Source: Rhodovulum marinum
GTDB lineage: Bacteria > Pseudomonadota > Alphaproteobacteria > Rhodobacterales > Rhodobacteraceae
Direction: 5' to 3'
Assembly (NCBI RefSeq): GCF_004343075.1
Contig: NZ_SLXP01000002.1
Coordinates: forward strand, 1 to 64,000
DNA length: 64,000 nt
In this document: positions 1 through 7,503 of the stretch, in pieces
How positions within the stretch are numbered: the stretch's first letter is position 1
Layout of the letters: each line of letters starts with the position of its first letter
Notes under the pieces: model-generated
The model's database searches: none
What the model was told of the DNA's origin: nothing
What the model saw: only the letters and a program-made list of their open reading frames with translations
Made by a program: the position numbers and the translations under genes

Positions 1-30
1 CTCTTCGGGCTTGTGCTTCTTCTGGGGCAT
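1..30 (-). CDS. IS3-family transposase OrfA, N-terminus only (partial)
   Basis: Only the first ten codons are in the window, starting at ATG 30-28 and reading MPQKKHKPEE. This start matches the well-known opening of the IS3-family OrfA helix-turn-helix protein (MPxKKHKPEEIV...). A GGAGGA Shine-Dalgarno motif lies about 7 bases upstream. OrfA normally binds the terminal repeats and is fused by frameshift to the OrfB DDE integrase. The identification rests on ten residues plus the adjacent terminal repeat, so the family is firm but the specific element is not. Confidence 0.75.
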   Translation of the reverse strand, partial: MPQKKHKPEE

Positions 31-70
31 TCCTTCGTCCTCCATCTGGCTCGAAAGCCTACTTCAGGGA

Positions 71-95
71 GGACCACTTTTCAGGGGGCAGGCCA
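71..95 (-). repeat. Terminal inverted repeat of the IS3-family element
   Basis: On the minus strand the sequence runs from TG at 95 through CCTGCCCCCTGAAAAG to GGTCC at 71. The TG terminus, the C-run and the CTGAAAAGTGG core are typical of IS3-type ends. The matching repeat at the other end is outside the window, so the exact length is an estimate. Confidence 0.65.
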
Positions 96-101
96 AAGTA
101 G

Positions 102-305
102 ATGCCGCGCAATGTAGTTGTGCTTCTCGATAATTCTGACGGGCGCTCCATGATTAAGGAAGCCTGCAAGGAAAACGGCATGCATTTCGCCGAATTCGAA
201 GAGCTTGTTCAGGCGGAAGTCGAACAAACAGGAAAGCAGCGCCGCGCCGGTCTTTGGGATTCCTTTGACGATATCCTCGACCGTATTCAGGTAGACGATA
301 AATAA
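102..305 (+). CDS. Small DNA-modification (Dnd) system-associated protein
   Basis: This 67-residue acidic protein (MPRNVVVLLDNSDG...FDDILDRIQVDDK) resembles the small proteins encoded just before dndD in DNA phosphorothioation loci; no biochemical role is known to me. It stops 3 bp before the start of the dndD-like frame at 309, which is typical operon spacing and supports the assignment. Its upstream neighbour has been replaced by an IS3 end only 6 bp before the ATG, and no strong ribosome site is left between them. The gene is full length, but its system is broken, so it is probably a relic or is expressed only from the IS. Confidence 0.6.
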   Translation: MPRNVVVLLDNSDGRSMIKEACKENGMHFAEFEELVQAEVEQTGKQRRAGLWDSFDDILDRIQVDDK

Positions 306-308
306 AGC

Positions 309-1187
309 ATGCATATTTCGCAGATTACGCTCCGGGATTGGAAAGCCTACACGACCGCCAATTTCGATTTTCCTGCGCCCGCAACGGATAAGAACATTAT
401 TCTGATCGGTGCGCCGAACGGTTACGGCAAGACTAGCCTCTTCGAAGCCATTGTTCTTGGCATGTTCGGACGGGACGGCCTTCCGCTCATCGCACGCTCG
501 CCGTTCTCAGGGGCGGACAAGGAACGGCTTGCCACCTCCTACAAGAACTTCCTCGAAAAAGCGCTCCATAGGGGCGCGACCACAGCGGGCCGCACGTCTT
601 GCTCGGTGAAGCTGGTCTTCACTGACGAAAATGATGAGCCGCTGGAAATCCAGCGTATCTGGCATTTCAGCGATTCCGGCGTCTACCGCCCGCAGGATGA
701 AGAGATTCACATCTATGAAGGCTCGACCCGCAAGGCGGTGGGTCCTGGAGCCTTGCAGGGCAATGACCGCACGGATTGGTTCCGCGAGTATATTGCCGAA
801 AACCTTCTTCCCTTCACGCTCGCGCATTTCTTCATGTTCGACGGCGAACAGGTGAGCGTGCTGGCCGAGCGTGAGATACGCATTCTCTGCATGATCGATG
901 AGGCGCACCAGATACTTGGCACTAGGCTTCCATCCTTGTCCCGCCTGATCCGCATGAGCCGCTCGAAGGGTGGCGCGGTGATGCTTGTTTCGCAATCGCC
1001 GGACGATTTCTCCGGCGAAGACGACGAGTTCCTCGACAACATGGGATTGGTCGCAGCATTTGCGACGAACGCTAAGCCAGGGGCGGCAGCGCGCGTCCTC
1101 GGCAAAGGCGCCAATCTTACGAACCTTCAGACAGGCCAGTGCTTCGTGCGGTTCGACAAGACCACCAAGAAGATCAAGGCGTGGTAG
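309..1187 (+). pseudogene. Chimeric remnant: DndD N-terminus fused in frame to DptH C-terminus
   Basis: The open frame codes 292 residues. Residues 1-189 match the start of DndD, the SMC/ABC-like ATPase of DNA phosphorothioation: the MHISQITLRDWKAY opening, Walker A GAPNGYGKTS at 34-43 and FFMFDGEQ at 175-182. From about residue 190 the sequence switches to an unrelated HerA/FtsK-like ATPase end: Walker B CMIDEAHQ at 194-201, an arginine-rich SRLIRMSRSKGG segment, the SQSPDDF sensor and a terminal KIKAW, as in the restriction factor DptH. Full DndD is more than twice as long and full DptH far longer, so everything between was lost by an in-frame deletion with its junction near 866-885. The product has a Walker A from one family and a Walker B from another and is unlikely to be a working ATPase. 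Confidence 0.8.
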
Positions 1188-1490
1188 TGCAACCGCTGAA
1201 CTGTGGCACTGGTCGCAAATGGGAACGCGTTCGATTTCAGTTCCAACTCGGTACTTGTCTCTGAAATCGAAGTGTTCAGCGGATGGTATATTAAATCGTA
1301 TGACTTCAATGGCTTAGCGGAAATTCACCAAATCGGCGCAGTCATCAGGTCCGGAGAATATCGGCCCTGAGAGACCCCTCCCGAGCATTCTGGCGGCTGG
1401 CCCCGTGCTCAGCTCCTCCCGAATAACCTTCGAATATAACGAGAAAATCCGGCCGCAGCCGGATGGGGAGAACGCTTTCGCGGGGGCAAG
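1188..1490. other. Intergenic stretch between the Dnd/Dpt remnant and tRNA-Ser
   Basis: I see no convincing gene in these 303 bases. They hold an 11-bp inverted repeat (listed separately) and a lower-GC segment up to about 1310, after which composition returns to that of the chromosome. The stretch directly follows the 3' end of the minus-strand tRNA-Ser gene, where an island attachment site would be expected; no integrase gene and no obvious copy of the tRNA 3' end are visible. Confidence 0.5.
1230..1271. repeat. 11-bp inverted repeat with 20-base spacer
   Basis: TTCGATTTCAG at 1230-1240 is the exact reverse complement of CTGAAATCGAA at 1261-1271. It begins 43 bases after the stop codon of the chimeric frame, so it could be a transcription terminator without a U-tract, a protein-binding site or a remnant of a mobile-element end. 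Confidence 0.5.
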
Positions 1491-1580
1491 TGGCGGAGAG
1501 ACAGGGATTCGAACCCTGGAGACGGTTTCCCGCCTACACGCGTTCCAGGCGTGCGCCTTCGACCACTCGGCCACCTCTCC
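1491..1580 (-). tRNA. tRNA-Ser (anticodon GGA)
   Basis: The minus strand folds into a long-variable-arm class II tRNA. The acceptor stem pairs GGAGAGG with TCTCTCC, followed by discriminator G and an encoded CCA at 1493-1491. The anticodon GGA is read from 1546-1544, in the loop CTGGAAC, and the T-loop TTCGAAT is intact. Its 3' end faces the Dnd/Dpt remnant, the usual side for genomic-island integration into tRNA genes. Confidence 0.95.
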
Positions 1581-1654
1581 GTGCGGCGCTTCCTACCCCC
1601 GGGCGGGGGCGCGATGCAAGAGGGAGTTTGACACGCGAGGCGCGTCCGAGCCAC

Positions 1655-2374
1655 TCATCCCGCAAGTTCCAGGGTCACCCGACGGTTCTGGCGGCCCTTC
1701 TTCTCGATCTTGCCCAGGCGGATTTGCCCGATCTCGCCGGTGCGCCGCACATGGGTGCCGCCGCAGGGCTGCAGATCGATCTGTGTCTCGCCCTCGCCGA
1801 TCCGGATCAGACGTACCCGCCCCGCCCCCATCGGAGGCGCCACCGACATCGTCTTGACGAGGCCCGGATTGGCCTGCAGTTCCTCGTCGGTGATCCAGTC
1901 CTCGGTCACGGGCAGGTCGCGCATCACCAGGTCGTTCAGCGCCCGCTCCAGCTCGGTCTTGTTCTCGGGGGCGTCGGGCATGTCGAAATCGAGCCTCCCC
2001 TTGCCGGCACCGATCGCGCCACCGGTGACCGGCAGCGGGATCACAACGGACAACAGGTGCAACGCGGTGTGGATCCGCATGTGAAGATGGCGCCGCTCCC
2101 ACTCCAGCACCTGCGTCACCGGCATGCCGACCTCGGGACGCGGGTCGCCCTCGGCCGGCAGCAGAACGATGGACTCGTCGCCTTCCTTGACGGTATCGCT
2201 CACCCGCATACCGCCGCCGGGCCAGTCCAGCCGCCCGGTATCGCCGGGCTGCCCGCCGCCACGCGGATAGAACAGCGACGCCGAAAGAACCACACCGCCC
2301 TCGGGCAGGACCGCCGTCACGCGCCCCGGCGCCTCGCGCAGGTACGGGTCGGATCTGAAAAGCGTCGCGGTCAT
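1655..2374 (-). CDS. alaX: Alanyl-tRNA editing protein, AlaX family
   Basis: This 239-residue stand-alone editing enzyme hydrolyses mischarged Ser- or Gly-tRNA(Ala) in the cytoplasm. The zinc site is complete: HTALH at residues 102-106 and CGGTH at 204-208. The N-terminal half holds the ThrRS/AlaRS second additional domain (FYPRGGGQPGDTG at about 35-47). The length fits the medium AlaX class. The start ATG (2374-2372) overlaps the stop of the upstream channel gene in an ATGA junction, so it is the last gene of a translationally coupled set with cysK and the channel. Confidence 0.92.
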   Translation of the reverse strand: MTATLFRSDPYLREAPGRVTAVLPEGGVVLSASLFYPRGGGQPGDTGRLDWPGGGMRVSDTVKEGDESIVLLPAEGDPRPEVGMPVTQVLEWERRHLHMRIHTALHLLSVVIPLPVTGGAIGAGKGRLDFDMPDAPENKTELERALNDLVMRDLPVTEDWITDEELQANPGLVKTMSVAPPMGAGRVRLIRIGEGETQIDLQPCGGTHVRRTGEIGQIRLGKIEKKGRQNRRVTLELAG

Positions 2375-4839
2375 CGGGATTCGCCTCCATCTGATGCGGC
2401 GGCGTCGCCGTCGAAATCATCGTGCGGTTCGGGTTGCGGGTCATCATCATGCCGGGGCGGCGCAGGCTCGGCAGGGCCAGAGGCTGCGGCAGAAACGGCC
2501 GCGCCGCGATGCAGCGTCTCGGGGTTTCGCAGCCAGATATCACGCTGTGCGAAGGGAATCTCGATCCCCTCCTCGGCAAATCGGCGGGCAATCTCGTGGT
2601 TCAGCTCGGTGCGCACCGACAGACCGTAATTGATATCGCGCAGGATCACCCGCAATTCGAAATCCAGCGAATCCGCGCCGAACCCCTGGAACACGACCGT
2701 GGGCGGCGGGTTTATCATCACCAGGGGGTGGTTCTCACCAATCTCGCGCAGGATCTTCTCGACCTTGCGCGTGTCGGTGCCGTAGGCGACGCCGACGGCC
2801 AGGATCACCCGCCCGGTCAGGTTCTGCCGGGTCCAGTTGGTCACAACCCCCGAGACCAGATCGGCATTGGGCACGATCACGTCGGTCCGGTCAAAGGTCT
2901 GGATGCGGGTCGAGCGCACAGAAATATCCTGCACCGTGCCCATCACACCGCCAACCTCGATCCAGTCGCCCTGGCTGATCGGTCGTTCGATGAGCAGGAT
3001 GATCCCCGACACGAAATTCGACACGATGGTCTGCAAGCCGAAACCGATGCCAACCGACAGCGCGCCGGCCACGATCGCAAGCGACGAAAGGTCGATCCCC
3101 GCCGTGGTCACCGCGATCAAGGTCGCGAGAATGACGCCGAGATAGCCCAGCCCCGAGATGATCGCCGTCTGACCGCCCGGGTCGATCCGCGTCTTGGGCA
3201 GAACCGTCGACCGCAACGTGCCCTGCACCAGGCGCGTCAACGTATAGCCAAGTGCAAAGACGATGGCGAAGGTCAGGAAATTGGTGGGCGAGATGCGCGT
3301 GCCGCCAAGCGTGAACCCGGCGGTGAAACTCGCCCAGATCTCGGTCAGATCCGCAACCCGGGCGCCCCAGATCAGCGCCAGAAGCGGCAGCGCCAGTATG
3401 GCCAGCACAAGGCCGATCAACACCGGGATCAGCGCGTCCGAGGCGCTTTCCTCCTCGCCATGGCGGGTCAGCAGGTCGTAGACATCGCCGACAAACCGCT
3501 GCAGCACCATCAGCAGGCCCAGCAAGGCCAGTGTCAGGATCGGCGGATACGTGAAATAGTCCGCCGCCTCCTTGTAACCGATCGCGCCAAGCACCGGCCC
3601 CAGGACACCAAGCACCATCGAAGCGCGGCCGATCAGCCCGACCAGCCGGCTGCGATAGGGGCGCAGTTGGTCGGCAGCCGGTTCGACCCGGCTTTGCGCG
3701 ATCAGGATCTGACCCATCCGCAGCAGCAACAGCCCCCCCGCGACAACCAACGGGAACCCCAGGACCACGCGCGCCTCATCGGGGAACTGGCCAAACTCAC
3801 CCACCAGGCCCAGCAACCCGGCAAGCGCGATCACGACCCCCATCCAGGTGGCATGGAACCGCGCCTCGGCCATGCGCTCGGGGCTGAGGTCGAAAAGCCG
3901 ACGCGAAACCGAATGCTCGGCAAAAACCCGTGCCCCAAGCCAGCGCGCGGCAAAGAGGGTCAGCCCCAGAACCGGCAGGGCAAACAGGATCTCGGTCAGA
4001 CGCGGGCCGCCAAGGCCCGTTGTCGCCAGCGCCGAGACCAACAGCAGGATGCCCAGCGTCGGCACCACGATCTGGCCCAGCGAGACCAGCGACGAGAACA
4101 CCGCCTTGCCGCGGCGTTCGCTGGCCTGGATCAACCGCTCGGACAGCAACACCACCCAGCGGCGCCCGCGTGCCAGCAGCACGACCGCCATCGTCAGGAA
4201 CAGGATCGTCGCGGGCAGGTCCTCGCGGAAACTGGCACGGCGAGACGGCAACGCCCACGCCTCTGCCAGTTCGCGATACGCCGTGGCGAGCGTGTCTCGC
4301 AGCGCCTCGGCACCGGCGGCCCAATTGGCCGGGTTCAGCGGCGTCGGTCCCAGTTCCAGAAGCTTGCTGGTCTGGCGCTCGCGGATCACGCTGTCGATCT
4401 CGCGGATCAGGCCGTCGGCGCGGCTATGCGCCTCGACCGCCTGCAAGCCAGGCGCCTGCAACTCGGCCAGTTGCCGGTTCAGTTCCGCCCGTCGGCTGGC
4501 GATCTCCCCGGGTTCGGTCTCTCCCTCGGCCGGCGTCGGACCAAGCGCCGATATCTGGTCACGCAGGGTCTTGATACGGGCGGCGTTGATCCCCTGGGCA
4601 TCCAGAAACCGGGTACGCCAGTCAACCAGTTGCCCGCGCAGCTCGGACAGCGCCTTATCCGACGCGCGGCCCTGGCCCAGCACCTCTTCGGCGCGTGTGG
4701 CCAACTCTTCCCAAGCCTTGTAATCGGGTGCCTTTTCTTCGGCTGCGGCGGTTTGCTGGGCCTGAACCATGGGCGCCGACAACGGACCGGACAGTGCCGC
4801 AGCCAGTACAAGGACGAGAACACGAAGCAACGGGGTCAT
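2371..4839 (-). CDS. Large MscS-family mechanosensitive channel with N-terminal DUF3772-type domain
   Basis: The 822-residue protein has a signal peptide (MTPLLRVLVLVLAAAL...VQAQ), a periplasmic coiled region of about 200 residues like DUF3772, roughly ten membrane segments, and a C-terminal MscS core with the pore helix and beta domain (GIGFGLQTIVSNFVSGIILL, then ERPISQGDWIEVGG). It should open under membrane tension to release solutes. I chose ATG 4839 because it overlaps the TGA of cysK (ATGA) and is followed by a good signal peptide; an open frame extends further upstream but is antisense-like noise inside cysK. The stop overlaps the start of alaX. It is longer than classic MscS (about 286 residues), in the size range of MscK-like channels. 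Confidence 0.9.
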   Translation of the reverse strand: MTPLLRVLVLVLAAALSGPLSAPMVQAQQTAAAEEKAPDYKAWEELATRAEEVLGQGRASDKALSELRGQLVDWRTRFLDAQGINAARIKTLRDQISALGPTPAEGETEPGEIASRRAELNRQLAELQAPGLQAVEAHSRADGLIREIDSVIRERQTSKLLELGPTPLNPANWAAGAEALRDTLATAYRELAEAWALPSRRASFREDLPATILFLTMAVVLLARGRRWVVLLSERLIQASERRGKAVFSSLVSLGQIVVPTLGILLLVSALATTGLGGPRLTEILFALPVLGLTLFAARWLGARVFAEHSVSRRLFDLSPERMAEARFHATWMGVVIALAGLLGLVGEFGQFPDEARVVLGFPLVVAGGLLLLRMGQILIAQSRVEPAADQLRPYRSRLVGLIGRASMVLGVLGPVLGAIGYKEAADYFTYPPILTLALLGLLMVLQRFVGDVYDLLTRHGEEESASDALIPVLIGLVLAILALPLLALIWGARVADLTEIWASFTAGFTLGGTRISPTNFLTFAIVFALGYTLTRLVQGTLRSTVLPKTRIDPGGQTAIISGLGYLGVILATLIAVTTAGIDLSSLAIVAGALSVGIGFGLQTIVSNFVSGIILLIERPISQGDWIEVGGVMGTVQDISVRSTRIQTFDRTDVIVPNADLVSGVVTNWTRQNLTGRVILAVGVAYGTDTRKVEKILREIGENHPLVMINPPPTVVFQGFGADSLDFELRVILRDINYGLSVRTELNHEIARRFAEEGIEIPFAQRDIWLRNPETLHRGAAVSAAASGPAEPAPPRHDDDPQPEPHDDFDGDAAASDGGESR

Positions 4840-5867
4840 CTCTCGAACACCTCCGGCAGAACGCGCGCCGGCCCGCCCAGCCATCCGGGCACCGGCAATC
4901 CCTTTTCCCGCAGGAAGGCCGGGTTGAACAGGCGCGACTGGTACCGCGTGCCATAATCGCAAAGCACGGTCACGATGGTATGCCCCGGCCCCATTTCGCG
5001 GGCCATCCGCATCGCACCCGCAACGTTGATCCCCGATGAACCGCCCAGGCACAGCCCCTCGTTTTCCAACAGGTCGAACACCACAGGCAGCGCCTCGGAA
5101 TCCGGGACGCGGCAACAGAAATCAGGGGCAAGCCCTTCCAGGTTGGCCGTGATGCGCCCCTGCCCGATCCCCTCGGTGATCGAAGTTCCCTCGGATTTCA
5201 ACACGCCCGTCGTGTAATAGCTGTACAGCGCCGCGCCCTCGGGATCGGCCAGCCCGATCCTGACGCCCTTGGGCTGCAGCGCCATGGCGACCCCCGCCAG
5301 CGTACCGCCCGAACCCACCGCGCAGATGAAGCCATCGACCTTGCCCCCCGTTTGCGCCCAAATCTCGGGACCGGTCGTCTCGGCATGGGCCAGCCGGTTC
5401 GCCGTGTTGTCGAACTGGTTCGCCCAGACGGCGCCGTTCGGTTCCGACTGTGCCAGCCGCTCGGCCAGCCGGGCGGAGTAACGCACGAAGTTGTTCGGGT
5501 TCGAATAGGGCGCGGCGGGCACCTCGATCAGTTCCGCCACGGCCAGCCGAAGCATGTCCTTCTTCTCGCGGCTCTGTGTCTCTGGGATCACGATCACCGT
5601 GCGGAACCCCATGGACGCACCCACCAGCGCTAACCCGATACCGGTATTGCCCGCGGTGCCCTCGACGATGGTGCCGCCGGGTTTCAGCGCGCCGCGGGCG
5701 ACCGCGTCGCGGATGATCCACAGCGCGGCGCGGTCCTTGACCGACTGACCGGGGTTCATGAACTCGGCCTTGCCCAGGATCTCGCAGCCCGTCGCACGGG
5801 ACGGGCCGCTCAGACGGACAAGCGGCGTGTTGCCGATCAGCGCCGCCAAATCCTTACCGATATCCAT
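4836..5867 (-). CDS. cysK: Cysteine synthase A (O-acetylserine sulfhydrylase)
   Basis: The 343-residue PLP enzyme makes cysteine from O-acetylserine and sulfide. The PLP lysine is K44 in NPGQSVKDRAA, the substrate/phosphate loop GTAGNTG is at 70-76, and the second glycine-rich phosphate-binding loop (VGSGGT) follows later. It sits directly after trgA and trgB on the same strand, the arrangement described for the tellurite-resistance locus of Rhodobacter sphaeroides, where cysteine supply contributes to tellurite tolerance. The C-terminus is about 20 residues longer than the E. coli enzyme. Its stop overlaps the start of the channel gene downstream. Confidence 0.93.
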   Translation of the reverse strand: MDIGKDLAALIGNTPLVRLSGPSRATGCEILGKAEFMNPGQSVKDRAALWIIRDAVARGALKPGGTIVEGTAGNTGIGLALVGASMGFRTVIVIPETQSREKKDMLRLAVAELIEVPAAPYSNPNNFVRYSARLAERLAQSEPNGAVWANQFDNTANRLAHAETTGPEIWAQTGGKVDGFICAVGSGGTLAGVAMALQPKGVRIGLADPEGAALYSYYTTGVLKSEGTSITEGIGQGRITANLEGLAPDFCCRVPDSEALPVVFDLLENEGLCLGGSSGINVAGAMRMAREMGPGHTIVTVLCDYGTRYQSRLFNPAFLREKGLPVPGWLGGPARVLPEVFER

Positions 5868-5919
5868 GACGTCTCGTCTCCCCCGTTTCCCACAGTGCTA
5901 CGGGGGCAAGCACCGGAAC

Positions 5920-7047
5920 TCAACCCGAAGCCCGCAGCCGCTCACGGTTCCGTGCAAGCCACAAGAGCGACAGGATCAACGGCGCATTGCCGATCTCGCC
6001 GGTTTCGACAAGGTCCATGGCGCGGTCGAAGCCAACCACATGGGCGCGGATGTCCTCGCCCTCGGCGGCCAGCCCGCCAAGCCCCCCCACCCCGTCATGC
6101 AGGTCGGCCTCGCCCACATAGGAATAGATGAACTCGGTCTTGGCACCGGGCGAGGGATAATACCCATAGACCGGGTGCAACCGCCCGACCGTGACGCCCG
6201 CCTCCTCGACGGCCTCTCGGCGCACCGTCGCCTCGGGCGTCTCACCCGGATCGACCAGCCCCGCGATCGCCTCGAGCGACCAGCATTCGCTGTCGCCCCG
6301 TCCATAGGGACCGACACGGAACTGTTCGATCAAAAGCACTGCGTCGCGCGCCGGGTCATAGGGCAGTACCGTCGCCGCGTCCGACGTGAAAAAGGCCGCG
6401 CGGTTCACCGGCGGGCTCCACTCCCCATCAAAGCGGCGATGCCGGAAGTCGTATTCCTCGACGGCAAAGAAATTGGCATAGGGCTGGGACCGCGCGAATT
6501 CCTCGATATCGCCGGGCCGGGTCGGCCGGCGCAATGTCGCGGGCGACATCGCACGGGCCCGGATCCGCGCCGCCGCACGTGCAAGGATCATCCGGTAACG
6601 CCTGGCATTCACAGCCGGATCGCGCCCCGGAAAGCCCAGCATCACCTCTTCGGCAGCCAGCGTCGTGACCTCGCCCCAGCGCGCTTGCCAGTCGGCCAGG
6701 TTCCAGGCCACCCCGGGACGCAGGCCCGAACCTTCGGGGCGATAGACCCGCGCGGCCCGCAAGCCGCCGGGCGTCTCGACCGTCACCTCGGACACCCCGA
6801 AGCCATACCCGCCTTCGTAATAGTCAAGCCGCGCGCGGGCCTGGGCGTCCACCCCTTCAAGGCACAGGCCCTCGACCACCGCACCCGGCACGGCCCGGAT
6901 CAAGGGAAAACTCTCTCCCTCGGCCCAATGAACGGCGTAATCCCCAAGCCGTGCCGGCGTCAGGTCAAGCGCGGCCTCTGACCGACCCAGCACGCGCGAC
7001 AGAAGCGGTCGGTGACAAAGCGTGCCGTAAAAAAACATGCGGTCCAC
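5920..7047 (-). CDS. trgB: TrgB-like protein: gamma-glutamylcyclotransferase-like domain plus NUDIX hydrolase
   Basis: The protein is a two-domain fusion of 375 residues. The N-terminal 130 residues start with the FFYGTLCHRPLL motif of gamma-glutamylcyclotransferase-like folds. The C-terminal half is an ADP-ribose-pyrophosphatase-type NUDIX domain with its box at 263-285 (GLVDPGET...REAVEEAGV). It matches TrgB of the R. sphaeroides trgAB-cysK tellurite locus by architecture and neighbours. The frame opens with GTG at 7047 and has an ATG at 7038, three codons in; either could be the start. It lies 9 bp after trgA and 52 bp before cysK. The natural substrates are not shown by the sequence. Confidence 0.82.
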   Translation of the reverse strand: MDRMFFYGTLCHRPLLSRVLGRSEAALDLTPARLGDYAVHWAEGESFPLIRAVPGAVVEGLCLEGVDAQARARLDYYEGGYGFGVSEVTVETPGGLRAARVYRPEGSGLRPGVAWNLADWQARWGEVTTLAAEEVMLGFPGRDPAVNARRYRMILARAAARIRARAMSPATLRRPTRPGDIEEFARSQPYANFFAVEEYDFRHRRFDGEWSPPVNRAAFFTSDAATVLPYDPARDAVLLIEQFRVGPYGRGDSECWSLEAIAGLVDPGETPEATVRREAVEEAGVTVGRLHPVYGYYPSPGAKTEFIYSYVGEADLHDGVGGLGGLAAEGEDIRAHVVGFDRAMDLVETGEIGNAPLILSLLWLARNRERLRASG

Positions 7048-7056
7048 GGCGCCCTC

Positions 7057-7500
7057 TCATCTCCAGCGGCGCCCGGCCCATTCCACGACCAAGGCGGCCA
7101 GCACACCCCCGGCAATCAGGATGCCCATCACCACCGGCGACGTGACCACCATAAGGCCATACTTGCCCATCAGTTCCACCGTCCCGGTCAGCGCCTCCAT
7201 CACGCCGTCATAGCGCATCCGCGTGGCCTGCCGCAGCATCTCGTAGATCGAGTGGAACAGCAGCGCGTAGAACACAAGGACGGCGCTTGTCCGCAGCCCA
7301 GAAGCGACCGCCACCCCATAGCCCTCTCCCGCCAGTCGGCCCATCACCAACCAGCCTGTCAGCCCGCCGATCACGGTGTTGACGATCGCGAACGACCCCA
7401 GGTCCGTGCCCTCGGGAAACAACGGCACGATGGAATCCGAAGCGAACGACGCCACCGCAGCATACAGCAGGGCAGCAACAAGCTTGGCGGCGGTGGGCAT
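7057..7500 (-). CDS. trgA: TrgA family membrane protein (tellurite-resistance locus)
   Basis: This 147-residue inner-membrane protein has about four hydrophobic segments (near residues 5-20, 35-55, 65-85 and 115-140) and ends in a basic WAGRRWR tail. It resembles TrgA, first described with TrgB in R. sphaeroides tellurite resistance; the biochemical role is unknown. The start ATG 7500 lies 3 bp after the stop of the upstream lipid methyltransferase, so the two are co-transcribed. The assignment is supported both by sequence type and by the gene order trgA-trgB-cysK. Confidence 0.82.
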   Translation of the reverse strand: MPTAAKLVAALLYAAVASFASDSIVPLFPEGTDLGSFAIVNTVIGGLTGWLVMGRLAGEGYGVAVASGLRTSAVLVFYALLFHSIYEMLRQATRMRYDGVMEALTGTVELMGKYGLMVVTSPVVMGILIAGGVLAALVVEWAGRRWR

Positions 7501-7503
7501 GGG

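Larger units (their letters stand above)
1..95 (-). mobile_element. End of an IS3-family insertion sequence (partial, runs off the window)
   Basis: The element enters from the left edge. Read on the minus strand it begins with a terminal TG at position 95, continues through a terminal repeat, and 41 bases after the repeat reaches a well-spaced GGAGGA ribosome site and an ATG at 30 that starts a typical IS3 OrfA. The outer end is inferred from the TG...CA terminal rule of IS3 elements; the base triplet AAG immediately outside (96-98) is a possible target duplication, but the other end is not in view. The insertion lies 6 bp upstream of a Dnd-associated small gene, so it has probably separated that gene from its original upstream neighbours. 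Confidence 0.8.

Noticed and set aside
2422-4956. 844-codon open frame on the plus strand
   Set aside because: It is antisense to the MscS-family gene and has the Arg/His/Gln-rich composition expected of a shadow in GC-rich DNA; no domain is recognisable.
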